A DNA stretch of 64,000 bases. Origin: Gammaproteobacteria bacterium (GTDB lineage: Bacteria > Pseudomonadota > Gammaproteobacteria > Coxiellales > Coxiellaceae). The position numbers and the translations under genes are program-made. Below are positions 51,764-59,245 of the stretch, one piece after another. Positions within the stretch are counted from its first letter, which is position 1. Every line of letters starts with the position of its first letter. Location: contig JAHFRQ010000002.1 in assembly GCA_023266215.1 (NCBI GenBank), forward strand, positions 1 to 64,000, written 5' to 3'. The notes beneath the pieces are model-generated. The model was given only the letters and a program-made list of their open reading frames with translations. It made no database searches and was not told the origin of the DNA.

Positions 51764-51990
51764 CTATAACTTGGATCGCGCGGCCGACATGCTAACAGAT
51801 TCATCTTTATTTTCAAAATATTTTTCATCCAAGGCCAATCTTAACAACGCAAAAAGCACCTCTTTGTTGTTTTTATCCATCATGCACATATGTGAATTCC
51901 CCTTAATGCCCAACTTAGGCAATGACAGTATTCGGCTTCTTCAGGCCAAATCTCTTTTACAGGACGCTAGCCCGCTCTGCCACGCTCTAC
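51764..51990 (-). pseudogene. Alpha/beta-hydrolase C-terminal remnant
   Basis: Reading the minus strand, 51764-51940 encodes RILSLPKLGIKGNSHMCMMD followed by KNNKEV, a close likeness to the C-terminus of alpha/beta hydrolases in which the catalytic His lies in a GxGHM-like motif (here GNSHM). An overlapping frame upstream gives VKEIWPEEAEYCHC, consistent with the same protein after a frameshift. No start, nucleophile elbow or N-terminus remains. Confidence 0.45.
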
Positions 51991-52028
51991 TGTATCAACT
52001 ATGTATACGCCAAATAATCAAAAGGAAC

Positions 52029-52799
52029 TTATTTTAAGCTCCAATCCCAATAAAAAACTTTTTTTGGGGCCTTATCCATCGCAAATGCCGCGTAATATTT
52101 TTCTGGCAGGTCATCAACCGATCTCACATTCCAATCCTGAGCTTCTGAAATCGAACCCCGAATCTCCAAAAGAGTATTTTGATCAACAGGGGCTTCACTC
52201 ACATCAACCGAAAAATCAGAAAGCGGAAATGATAGCCCACGCCCATCAGCCTTAATAAAGCTTTCTTTGCGTGTCCATGCTCGATAAAAAGCTTTTGTTC
52301 TTTCTGATTCTGATAGTAATTCTATAGCTTGAGATTCTGGTTCAGAAAAAAATCGTTTGACAATTCCCGTGATATCAGCAGAAGGCTTTTCACATTCAAT
52401 ATCCACGCCAATATGGGCTGATTGTGTCACACCCATCAACAACCAATCACCTGCATGAGACAAATTAAATTGCAATAAATTACCTGAAATATAAGGCTTT
52501 CCATGTTCGCCCAACTCAAATTTAATATCAGCTGGTTTGATATTAAGATAACGCGACATGATATCGCGCTGAATTGATTTGGCGAGAATATATTTTATTC
52601 GATCCGTAGTTTTTACAAAACGATTTGCCCGATCTAGCTCAACTAACGATAGGTTTTTTTCATGCGATTTAATTTGATTGTCAGCACAGATAAGCTTTGC
52701 ACGCCAGAGATACACAACGGCTTCTTTAAGCAAAAAAGAGTCTGTGCAATATTTTTTCCAAGTACTCATAAATTTAATATCAAAAATGCTGAAATCCAA
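52029..52799 (-). CDS. 4'-phosphopantetheinyl transferase, Sfp type
   Basis: A PPTase of 256 residues that moves phosphopantetheine from CoA to a carrier-protein Ser. Substrate and metal motifs: FNLSHAGDWL (111-120), GVDIE (131-135) and WTRKESFIK (175-183). The two-domain length marks it as Sfp/Gsp-like rather than AcpS-like, hence suited to NRPS/PKS carriers as well as ACP. It overlaps the thiL end by 20 bases (a start at 52769, MSTWKK, would not overlap), so it is read from the thiamine operon. There are no NRPS genes here. Confidence 0.88.
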   Translation of the reverse strand: MDFSIFDIKFMSTWKKYCTDSFLLKEAVVYLWRAKLICADNQIKSHEKNLSLVELDRANRFVKTTDRIKYILAKSIQRDIMSRYLNIKPADIKFELGEHGKPYISGNLLQFNLSHAGDWLLMGVTQSAHIGVDIECEKPSADITGIVKRFFSEPESQAIELLSESERTKAFYRAWTRKESFIKADGRGLSFPLSDFSVDVSEAPVDQNTLLEIRGSISEAQDWNVRSVDDLPEKYYAAFAMDKAPKKVFYWDWSLK

Positions 52800-53769
52800 G
52801 TTGATCTAATTGCCCCGAAAATCCAATTGTGCGTAATCCTAAGGTTTTTTCAATGACCCCAATGCAAGTGCAGTTTACTGCATGTTTTTTTATATATGCA
52901 ATGAATTCTTCTTCCTTTTCGCTCGGAATAGTAAAGCACAGCTCATAATCATCGCCTGCTGTCATGGCAAATTGGAGCGCTTCTGCCTGGGATAATTTTT
53001 TTAAAGCAGATGACAGTGGAATTTTTTCTGCATTAATACACGCACCTACGTCGCTGCTTTTTAATATATGATCTAAATCAGCAGCCAATCCATCAGAAAT
53101 ATCAATAGCACTACTTGCCAATTCTCTTAATAAAATTCCCAATTGAATTTTCGGAATAGGCTTATTTAATTTATCTAATAGAAATAATTTTTCTGAATGC
53201 TCGAAAAAATTCTGATCATTATTCTTTGCAATTTTCAAACCTAAACCCGCATCACCCAATGTGCCGCTCACATAAATTTTATCGCCTGCTTTTGCACCAC
53301 TGCGGCACAATGCCTTTTTTTCTGGCACAAAACCATTAATTTGAATAGTGATGCTCAGCGGCCCGCGCGTTAAATCTCCACCCACCAATTGCAGATTAAA
53401 TTGAGTGGCGCACTCAAATAATCCTTGAGTAAATTCATCTAGCCAAGCAGTATTTATTGTTGGTAACGTTAATGCCAATAAAAACCACGCGGGATTTGCA
53501 CCCATCGCCGCTAAATCACTTAAATTAGCCGCCAATGATTTATAACCTACGTCAAACGCTTTTGTTGATGCTAAGAAATGCACGTTTTCAATCAGTGTAT
53601 CTATTGATGAAACTAATAATTGCTTCTGAGGTATTGTTAATAACGCCGCATCATCGCCAATGCCTAGCAATACATCTTTGCGAGAAATAGTTTTGCTCTT
53701 AAAATACTTTTCGATTAAGCTAAACTCATCTAGCTTTAAATTGGTGCTCTCTCTGTAATGCATTCGCAT
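52780..53769 (-). CDS. thiL: Thiamine-monophosphate kinase
   Basis: ThiL, 329 residues, phosphorylates TMP to the cofactor TPP. The family signatures GIGDDAAL (36-43), SIDTLIENVHF (55-65) and the central VGGDLTRGPLSI are intact. The start at 53769 overlaps the upstream tenA by 44 bases. No later ATG lies before the conserved EFSLIEKYF, so the overlap appears real; 53763 is a second possible ATG. Confidence 0.93.
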   Translation of the reverse strand: MRMHYRESTNLKLDEFSLIEKYFKSKTISRKDVLLGIGDDAALLTIPQKQLLVSSIDTLIENVHFLASTKAFDVGYKSLAANLSDLAAMGANPAWFLLALTLPTINTAWLDEFTQGLFECATQFNLQLVGGDLTRGPLSITIQINGFVPEKKALCRSGAKAGDKIYVSGTLGDAGLGLKIAKNNDQNFFEHSEKLFLLDKLNKPIPKIQLGILLRELASSAIDISDGLAADLDHILKSSDVGACINAEKIPLSSALKKLSQAEALQFAMTAGDDYELCFTIPSEKEEEFIAYIKKHAVNCTCIGVIEKTLGLRTIGFSGQLDQLGFQHF

Positions 53770-54436
53770 CTTCCATTTTTTCAGAAATATGATTCAAAAA
53801 TAATAATTCATATTCAGTCGACTTAACAAATGCTGATACTACATTATTTTTTTTGACAGCACATGAAATTGTGCTGACGAGTTCTTCTGCTGTTTCAACG
53901 ATTGATTTTCCTGCCGATGTAAACTGATTATTGGAATACGAAGAAATCCAGGCATGATATGGATTGCTCGCATTATAATTTGGCATAGATAGCATTTTTT
54001 TACCAAGATCGCCGTATATCCAAAAACAAGGAATAAAGCTAGCCACCGCTTCTTCAACTGGCGAGTCACTGGCTGTTCGAAGAAGATGCTGCGTATAATC
54101 CGCCACGACAGAAATTTTTTCTAATGATATGTTTCTAGCACCAAATAACCCGGGTGATCTTAGCTCACCCAAATACTTAAAATGAAGATTTCGCTCCGTA
54201 TCAAGAATTTCATGTGATAACCTCTTAAATTGTGTGATATGTTTATCAGTAGAAAGCCTATTGGATGTTAACATAAGCGCTCTTGAAAAATCACTCAAAT
54301 ACAAAGCATCTTGCTCCAAATAAAATCGAAATATTTTTTTTGGCAATGTGCCCAAACAAAGATTCTTATTAAACTGATGATCATGTATTTTTGGCAAAAG
54401 ATGCGAAACAGCGCCACATAGTTCAGGAAAGATCAT
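53726..54436 (-). CDS. tenA: TenA-family thiaminase II/aminopyrimidine salvage
   Basis: TenA, 236 residues, an all-helical enzyme that releases HMP from aminopyrimidine breakdown products of thiamine (thiaminase II chemistry). The catalytic Cys is Cys137 in SFIPCFWIYGDLG, and Asp43 in YLEQDALYLSDF matches the pyrimidine-binding Asp. The late STEYELLFL replaces the usual Glu-Phe-Trp end with Leu, a mild change. It overlaps thiD by 14 bases and thiL by 44. Confidence 0.88.
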   Translation of the reverse strand: MIFPELCGAVSHLLPKIHDHQFNKNLCLGTLPKKIFRFYLEQDALYLSDFSRALMLTSNRLSTDKHITQFKRLSHEILDTERNLHFKYLGELRSPGLFGARNISLEKISVVADYTQHLLRTASDSPVEEAVASFIPCFWIYGDLGKKMLSMPNYNASNPYHAWISSYSNNQFTSAGKSIVETAEELVSTISCAVKKNNVVSAFVKSTEYELLFLNHISEKMEDANALQREHQFKAR

Positions 54437-55247
54437 ATAATTTATCTCTACTTAAAAAATAAAAATGATTCACTGGGCCACAGCCCTTGCCTATCTTGAA
54501 TTCTACGCCTGATTTTATGGAATAGGTTAAATATTGTTTAGCCAGTTGAATCGATTTTTTCAAAGTATAATGTTGAGCTAAATAAGAGGCAATGGCAGAT
54601 GATAATGCGCAGCCCGTGCCATGCGTATTATTAGTGTTAATTCTTTTTGAATAAAACCAGTAATGCTTACTATCTTCTTTGGAATAAAGCACATCGGAAG
54701 ATTGGGCTGTATTTAAATGCCCACCTTTAATTAACACATTGATATTATATAAATTACTAAGTTTTTTAGCAGCAATCGCCATTTCTAATTTATTATTTAT
54801 TTTCTGCTTTAATAATTTTTCTGCTTCAAATAAGTTTGGGGTGATTAAATTAACCAACGGAAATAATTTTTTCGTTAAATATGAAATTATTTTTTCAGGC
54901 ATTAGTAGAGAGCCATCTTTTGCAATCATGACAGGATCGAGCACAATATTTTTTTGTTTTATTTTTTTCAAAAAATCAGAAACAACTTTGATTATTTCTT
55001 TATTGTGCAACATGCCAATCTTAACAGCGCTAATAGTTAAATCAGTATAAATAGAATCCAATTGTTGTGTCACAAAATCTGAAGCTATAGACTCAATTGC
55101 TTGCACACCTTGTGTATTTTGAGCAACCAGCACTGTAATGACAGAAGCTGCGTAACAACCGGTTGCAGAAATTGTTTTGATATCCGCTTGAATTCCCGCG
55201 CCGCCCGTAGGATCAGTTCCTGCAATCGTTAATACTTGTTTAATCAT
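54423..55247 (-). CDS. thiD: Hydroxymethylpyrimidine (phosphate) kinase
   Basis: ThiD, 274 residues, phosphorylates HMP and then HMP-P to HMP-PP, the pyrimidine partner for ThiE. Signatures: AGTDPTGGAGIQADIKT at about 9-25 and the anion hole NTHGTGCALSSAIASYLA. It is not fused to ThiE or TenA, but is coupled to both neighbours by overlaps (4 bases with thiM, 14 with tenA). Confidence 0.94.
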   Translation of the reverse strand: MIKQVLTIAGTDPTGGAGIQADIKTISATGCYAASVITVLVAQNTQGVQAIESIASDFVTQQLDSIYTDLTISAVKIGMLHNKEIIKVVSDFLKKIKQKNIVLDPVMIAKDGSLLMPEKIISYLTKKLFPLVNLITPNLFEAEKLLKQKINNKLEMAIAAKKLSNLYNINVLIKGGHLNTAQSSDVLYSKEDSKHYWFYSKRINTNNTHGTGCALSSAIASYLAQHYTLKKSIQLAKQYLTYSIKSGVEFKIGKGCGPVNHFYFLSRDKLYDLS

Positions 55248-55987
55248 AAATTATGCAGTGCATCTAAAAATTGAACTCTAAAAGAACCCGGGCCCTGAGA
55301 TTTTTTTTCAGCAATTTCACCGCATCGACCATAAAATTTCACTGCCGCTTTGGCAGCTTCAAATCTATTTTTTTCAACGGCATGAAAGGCGGCGATAACA
55401 GCGGATAATAAACAACCCATTCCCGTTACTTTTTTCATCATCGCTGATCCAATATTTAAAGCTATTAAATTATCTTGATCTATAATCACATCTGTTTTTC
55501 CCGTTATTACAACTGCTGAGTTATATTCTTGTGAAATTAATATTGCATTATCAATTACCGCTTCTGTTTCTATTGTGCTGTCAACGCCTTTTGTTTCATG
55601 TGAATTGATTGATAATGCTTCTATTTCGCTGGCATTACCGCGTATGACAGCAATTTTATAATTCGTAAGAAAAAATAAATTACTGTCAGTTCTGTAATGA
55701 CTGGCACCTGCACCAACGGGATCTAAAATAATTGGTTTATTCAATTGATTGGCTACTTCACATGCTTTTTTGCACAGTAAAATAAATTCAGAATTTAACG
55801 TTCCTAAGTTAATTACGACAGCAGAAGCTAATTTTACTAAATCTTCTATTTCATTTTCAGCATGACACATGATGGGTAATCCGCCTAAACTTAACAATCC
55901 ATTGGCAACAAAATCCATGGTCACAAAATTTGTGATATTTAATATCAGAGGTTTTTCTTTTCTTAATGTTCTCAGTGTTTTAAGCAT
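55244..55987 (-). CDS. thiM: Hydroxyethylthiazole kinase
   Basis: ThiM, 247 residues, phosphorylates salvaged 4-methyl-5-hydroxyethylthiazole. Features: the substrate region NGLLSLGGLPIMCHAENE, ILDPVGAGASHYR and the anion hole VTGMGCLLSAVIAAF with the catalytic Cys. Its presence, with no thiG/thiS/thiH in the operon, points to thiazole salvage rather than synthesis. Confidence 0.93.
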   Translation of the reverse strand: MLKTLRTLRKEKPLILNITNFVTMDFVANGLLSLGGLPIMCHAENEIEDLVKLASAVVINLGTLNSEFILLCKKACEVANQLNKPIILDPVGAGASHYRTDSNLFFLTNYKIAVIRGNASEIEALSINSHETKGVDSTIETEAVIDNAILISQEYNSAVVITGKTDVIIDQDNLIALNIGSAMMKKVTGMGCLLSAVIAAFHAVEKNRFEAAKAAVKFYGRCGEIAEKKSQGPGSFRVQFLDALHNL

Positions 55988-56577
55988 AAATTTTTCGCCG
56001 TATTTTTTGGATTATTCGCATCATGAATAGCGCTAATTACTGCAACGCTGGTTACGCCTGTTTTAATCACATCGTGAATATTATTTTCATTAATGCCGCC
56101 GATGGCCATCACACAATGTTTTGAAAGTGCTACTATTTTTTTTAAACCAGACAATCCCCAAATCGTTTTGCAATCTGCTTTGCTTTTACTCTCAAAAATG
56201 CTGCTGGCGGCAACATAATCAATGCACTCTAAACTATTCGCAATCAGTAATTCTTCTAGTGTTTCAATCGATAGGCCGATTATTTTATTTTTCCCCAATA
56301 TTTTTCTGGCAATATCAGGCAAACAATCTGATTGGCCTAAATGGACGCCATCCGCATTAATCGCTTTTACAAGCTCAATGTGATCATTAATAATAAGCGG
56401 TATTTTTAATGGCGCTAGAATATTTTTCAAAGCGCATCCTATTTCTTTTAGTTCGTTTAAATTTTTAGATTTTTCTCGTAGCTGAATCATTGAAACGCCG
56501 CCTGCAATAGCTTGGCGTATCAATTTTTCATATTGATCAAGCGGCGTGTTTTCCATCCGCGTAATTAAACAGAGCAT
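55972..56577 (-). CDS. thiE: Thiamine-phosphate synthase
   Basis: ThiE, 201 residues, joins HMP-PP and thiazole phosphate to thiamine phosphate. TIM-barrel signatures: GGVSMIQLREKSKNLNEL, PLIINDHIELVKAINADGVH with LGQSD, and the late MAIGGINENNIHDVIKTGV. It overlaps the Thi5-like gene by 13 bases and thiM by 16. Confidence 0.94.
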   Translation of the reverse strand: MLCLITRMENTPLDQYEKLIRQAIAGGVSMIQLREKSKNLNELKEIGCALKNILAPLKIPLIINDHIELVKAINADGVHLGQSDCLPDIARKILGKNKIIGLSIETLEELLIANSLECIDYVAASSIFESKSKADCKTIWGLSGLKKIVALSKHCVMAIGGINENNIHDVIKTGVTSVAVISAIHDANNPKNTAKNLCLKH

Positions 56578-57503
56578 CCGACCGGCTCCAAATCAGCATG
56601 TAATTTCATGGGAAAATAATCATTGTTGTAGCATGTTTTAATATCAAAATTGCTATCAACAATACCTAAATGCCCCGCATAACCGCCTACTTTTTTCCAA
56701 TCACGATCTACATTCAAGAGCGTGCGAGAAAAAAACGGCAGGCTTCTGATAAAAATTTTATGGTACATCTCAGTGCGCAAATTAGGTTTCATTTGACACA
56801 ATAATTCATATGCTTCATCCGGTTTTTCTGTTGTGAACCTTGCGCCACGTTGCGTTGCATGTAGAAAGTTTTTAATTAATTCAGGTTGTTTTAACATTTC
56901 ATCGGGTACAATAAATTGCACCGAACAAAAACAACAGCAGCCTAAATCAGCCAACTCATCAATTCGCAAAAAATTAATCTCACCGCGCAAATATTCAAGC
57001 TCAACGCATTGAAAATTAATAAAGCCAATGCCTGCATCGATTATATTGCGACAGATTGCATCTGTGACGTTCATGCCGATTCGCACAGTCTCATAACTAT
57101 CAGCTGGGATTTTCGCTAGCTTCGCTAAATCGTCAATAATTTTTTTGCCAAATTCGCCAATATAGCCAATGCGCTTTCCTGCAATATCTTGAAATGTTTT
57201 AATGCCGCTTGATTTTAATGCGATCAGACCCGTTGGTGGCTCATCCAGTAATGTCCCAATTGACGTGACATCATAGCCTTTTGCACGCGCTGCCACGGTG
57301 TGAATCATGGCTTTGACACCAAAATCCACTTTGCCCAAACCGACAATTTCAGTGACATCACTGGGATCGGTCGGCTCTAAAATCGCGAGTTGAATATTTT
57401 TTTCATCATAATATCCCAGTGCTTTTGCCACAAAAATAGGCGTATGGTAAGGATTTGCATACCAATTTAAAAGCAGGGTCGTTCTTGATTTGAGTAAACG
57501 CAT
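56565..57503 (-). CDS. Thi5-like HMP-P synthase
   Basis: A 312-residue relative of yeast Thi5/Thi12 (NMT1/THI5 family), which makes HMP-P from its own active-site His and bound PLP in a single-turnover, iron-dependent reaction. Seen: LLNWYANPYHTPIFVAKALG near the N-terminus, VDFGVKAMIHT with Lys64 (PLP Lys in yeast, 62) and His68 (suicide His, 66), LLDEPPTG, GKRIGYIGEFGK, and the hallmark iron-linked CCCFC at 189-193. There is no signal peptide, no lipobox, and no ABC permease or ATPase beside it, so it is an enzyme and not the periplasmic ThiY. Start at ATG 57503, with AAGGAG nine bases upstream, is preferred to a TTG six bases earlier. Legionella pneumophila has a characterised homologue (as I recall). 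It is first in the operon, behind a TPP riboswitch. Confidence 0.9.
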   Translation of the reverse strand: MRLLKSRTTLLLNWYANPYHTPIFVAKALGYYDEKNIQLAILEPTDPSDVTEIVGLGKVDFGVKAMIHTVAARAKGYDVTSIGTLLDEPPTGLIALKSSGIKTFQDIAGKRIGYIGEFGKKIIDDLAKLAKIPADSYETVRIGMNVTDAICRNIIDAGIGFINFQCVELEYLRGEINFLRIDELADLGCCCFCSVQFIVPDEMLKQPELIKNFLHATQRGARFTTEKPDEAYELLCQMKPNLRTEMYHKIFIRSLPFFSRTLLNVDRDWKKVGGYAGHLGIVDSNFDIKTCYNNDYFPMKLHADLEPVGCSV

Positions 57504-57573
57504 TGCCAAAATCTCCTTAAAATAAACATAATGGGAGATGGCAAGCGAGCGCGAAAATACATTTTGCAGCTTG

Positions 57574-57656
57574 GTAGGCTTCCTTACGCTGGTATAACCC
57601 AGTTCAAGTTCTACGGGTTTGTCTCAGCCGACATAATCGGCACCCCGAGCCATCTG
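57574..57656 (-). promoter_or_regulatory. TPP riboswitch (THI element)
   Basis: On the minus strand the conserved core appears in order: GGCTCGGGGTGCC, GGCTGAGA, the AAACCCGTAGAACTTGAACT region and GGGTTATACCAGCGTAAGGAAG-type end (read in parts). Helices P2/P4 and the GUAAGG..GGAAG hallmarks are clear. It ends about 70 bases before the Thi5-like start, so TPP would switch off the whole operon by translation or termination control. Confidence 0.95.
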
Positions 57657-57669
57657 AATAATCTTCTTG

Positions 57670-57698
57670 ATCGTATTTTCATCTCGCTCAAAAGTCAA
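57670..57698 (-). promoter_or_regulatory. Promoter of the thiamine operon
   Basis: On the minus strand TTGACT (57693-57698), 17 bases and TACGAT (57670-57675), immediately upstream of the riboswitch. It faces the tRNA-Thr promoter. Confidence 0.6.
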
Positions 57699-57710
57699 TA
57701 CAATTAGCGA

Positions 57711-57739
57711 TTGACGTGCCGCCTTAGATTACATAGAAT
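57711..57739 (+). promoter_or_regulatory. Promoter of tRNA-Thr (TGT)
   Basis: TTGACG (57711-57716), 17 bases and TAGAAT (57734-57739), 15 bases before the mature 5' end of the tRNA. Confidence 0.7.
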
Positions 57740-57754
57740 TGCGGTTCTGAAATT

Positions 57755-57827
57755 GCTGGCATAGCTCAGTTGGTAGAGCATCTGATTTGTAATCAGAGGG
57801 TCGTAGGTTCAAATCCTATTGCCAGCT
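57755..57827 (+). tRNA. tRNA-Thr (TGT)
   Basis: A 73-base cloverleaf: acceptor GCTGGCA/TGCCAGC, D arm GCTCAGTTGGTAGAGC, anticodon loop TTTGTAA (anticodon TGT), T-loop GTTCAAATC, discriminator U as in the other tRNA-Thr. CCA is not encoded (TTCA follows). It marks the left edge of the accessory region, and its 3' end is a possible integration site. Confidence 0.95.
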
Positions 57828-57843
57828 TCAATTAAGGCAAGGA

Positions 57844-58902
57844 ATGCCCTCCGGCATTGCGAGTCCGACAATGTTACATAGATCTTTTTCTTTTTTAGCG
57901 TACTGCACTCTTCTGGGTGAAGCGACTTACACTAAATTTATTTTTGATGTCACGCAAAATTGCATCAATGACTTATCTGCTGTGTTTTTTCAAACTCAGT
58001 TTGCGTCTTCTACTGTTTCTGGTGTTGCAGCAACACTATCTGGATTGAATTTAATGGCGTCTCTTGCTGTTATTTCGCCTAAAAAAAATACGGATGATTT
58101 GCTTAATCATACTCACTTATCTGAAAATTTTAATACAATTAAATTTATTTCTGTTTTCGCCATGATTATTAATTTTTCCATTGGTGGCGCGTCATCTTGG
58201 CTGGGATTTTATAATTTACTCTCACTTTATCCCGCTTTAAATTATACGCTGGGTAGTTTATTAACTATAATTGGATTTTCATATTATATTTTATTTTCCG
58301 CAAAAGATGTGATCAATAACACCAATGATTTTTTAAAGTTAGATTTTTTAGCTGTCAAAAACAAATTATGCGAAACAAAATTAATTTTTATGGCAACACT
58401 GCTAAAATTTCTTATTTCTGCTATTTATCGCGCTGTCACTTATGGATTTATTGGCGCGCTGATTGTTGAGAAAATTTTGCAATCACCAAAATATATAACA
58501 ACAGGTGTTGCGGCAGGAATTTCCTCAAGTTTTTCTGTCTCATTATTTACGCGATTTCCGATCATTTTTGCTGAAAATAATAATAATTTATTAAGCAATC
58601 ATGATATCTACTCTCATGCGAATAAATTAATTGCGGTGTTATTAAATTTATTTGGACGAGCAACCTCAGGATTGCTATCTATCTATTCAATGCATCAGTT
58701 ATTAAAAAATACGATGGGTGATTATGGTGCGATTTTTTTTGGATTGATCATTGTTTTTATCAACTCCGCTGTTGAATTTCGTTATCGCAATAAAAAAATA
58801 CTGCAACGCACGTCTGAATTAAAGAGCGCTTTTTTTTCTGAGTCAAGACGCAGTACTACAAATCCAGATTCTAGCAAATTATTAAATTATGGTGGTGTTT
58901 AG
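57844..58902 (+). CDS. Multi-pass membrane protein, unknown
   Basis: No family recognised. The 352-residue frame (or 343 from ATG 57871, MLHRSFSF) is mostly hydrophobic, with perhaps eight to nine helices, e.g. FISVFAMIINFSIGGASSWL, LGSLLTIIGFSYYILF, YGFIGALIVEKIL and YGAIFFGLIIVFINSAV. Asn/Ser/Lys-rich loops lie between them and the C-terminus is soluble. The first start has AAGG upstream but lies within a small inverted repeat (AATGCC...GGCATT). It starts 16 bases after the tRNA-Thr and is followed 10 bases after its stop by repeat A. Codon use is more AT-rich than in the housekeeping genes, which suggests transfer. Confidence 0.6.
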   Translation: MPSGIASPTMLHRSFSFLAYCTLLGEATYTKFIFDVTQNCINDLSAVFFQTQFASSTVSGVAATLSGLNLMASLAVISPKKNTDDLLNHTHLSENFNTIKFISVFAMIINFSIGGASSWLGFYNLLSLYPALNYTLGSLLTIIGFSYYILFSAKDVINNTNDFLKLDFLAVKNKLCETKLIFMATLLKFLISAIYRAVTYGFIGALIVEKILQSPKYITTGVAAGISSSFSVSLFTRFPIIFAENNNNLLSNHDIYSHANKLIAVLLNLFGRATSGLLSIYSMHQLLKNTMGDYGAIFFGLIIVFINSAVEFRYRNKKILQRTSELKSAFFSESRRSTTNPDSSKLLNYGGV

Positions 58903-58911
58903 GAATCCTTG

Positions 58912-59140
58912 CCCGGCTAGCCTTAATTGCCTTGTTTTGCTTATAAAAAATACAAATTATAAAACACCTGTCAAATGCCCAACATCGACGCGAACAAAAA
59001 TAAAATTACCCAGCGCTGTTAACGTATTGAAGATTTTCTAATCTGCTATCAAGCTTTAAATCTACCTCAAACGCGCATAACGAGTAATATCAAGCACGCT
59101 TTTTTCAAAACAAGTCTGAAAAGTCATGCCTGGCATCGAG
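58912..59140 (+). repeat. Island repeat, copy A
   Basis: A 229-base segment starting CCCGGCTAGCCTTAATTGCC and ending near GGCATCGAG. It recurs with only a few percent of differences at 60674-60902. The preceding 10 bases (GGAATCCTTG) also resemble the start of copy C. It contains the palindromes GGCTAGCC and GTTAAC. No intact long frame is shared by the copies, though minus-strand fragments such as KIFNTLTALG recur in both. It directly follows the 352-residue membrane-protein gene. Confidence 0.9.
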
Positions 59141-59147
59141 TTTCAGA

Positions 59148-59228
59148 ACCCCTGAAAACAGCTATAATGCTGTTTCTAGGGGTATTGATCGTACCCCTGA
59201 AAACAGCTATAATGCTGTTTCTAGGGGT
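59148..59228 (+). repeat. Tandem 36-bp palindromic repeat with -10 boxes
   Basis: Two identical 36-base units (59148-59183 and 59193-59228), each beginning ACCCCTGAAAACAGC and ending GCTGTTTCTAGGGGT, separated by 9 bases (ATTGATCGT). Each is an imperfect inverted repeat (15-base arms, two mismatches) whose loop is exactly TATAAT. It lies just before the ATPase gene. Confidence 0.9.
59185..59213 (+). promoter_or_regulatory. Promoter inside the tandem palindrome
   Basis: TTGATC (59185-59190) from the 9-base spacer, 17 bases and TATAAT (59208-59213) at the centre of the second unit. Transcription would start about 25 bases before the ATPase start codon (ribosome binding site AAAGAGG). A protein bound to the palindromes would cover the promoter. 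Confidence 0.65.
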
Positions 59229-59245
59229 TTGCAAAAGAGGATGTC

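Noticed and set aside
51744-52037. Plus-strand 97-residue frame as a gene
   Set aside because: It is antisense to the alpha/beta-hydrolase remnant and has no features of its own.
56565-57509. Annotation as ThiY periplasmic pyrimidine-binding protein
   Set aside because: No signal peptide or lipobox, no ABC partner genes, and the CCCFC and Lys-X3-His motifs of Thi5 are present.
59148-59228. Two 36-bp repeats as a minimal CRISPR array
   Set aside because: The spacer is only 9 bases, there are just two units, no leader or cas genes are near, and each unit centres on a promoter box.
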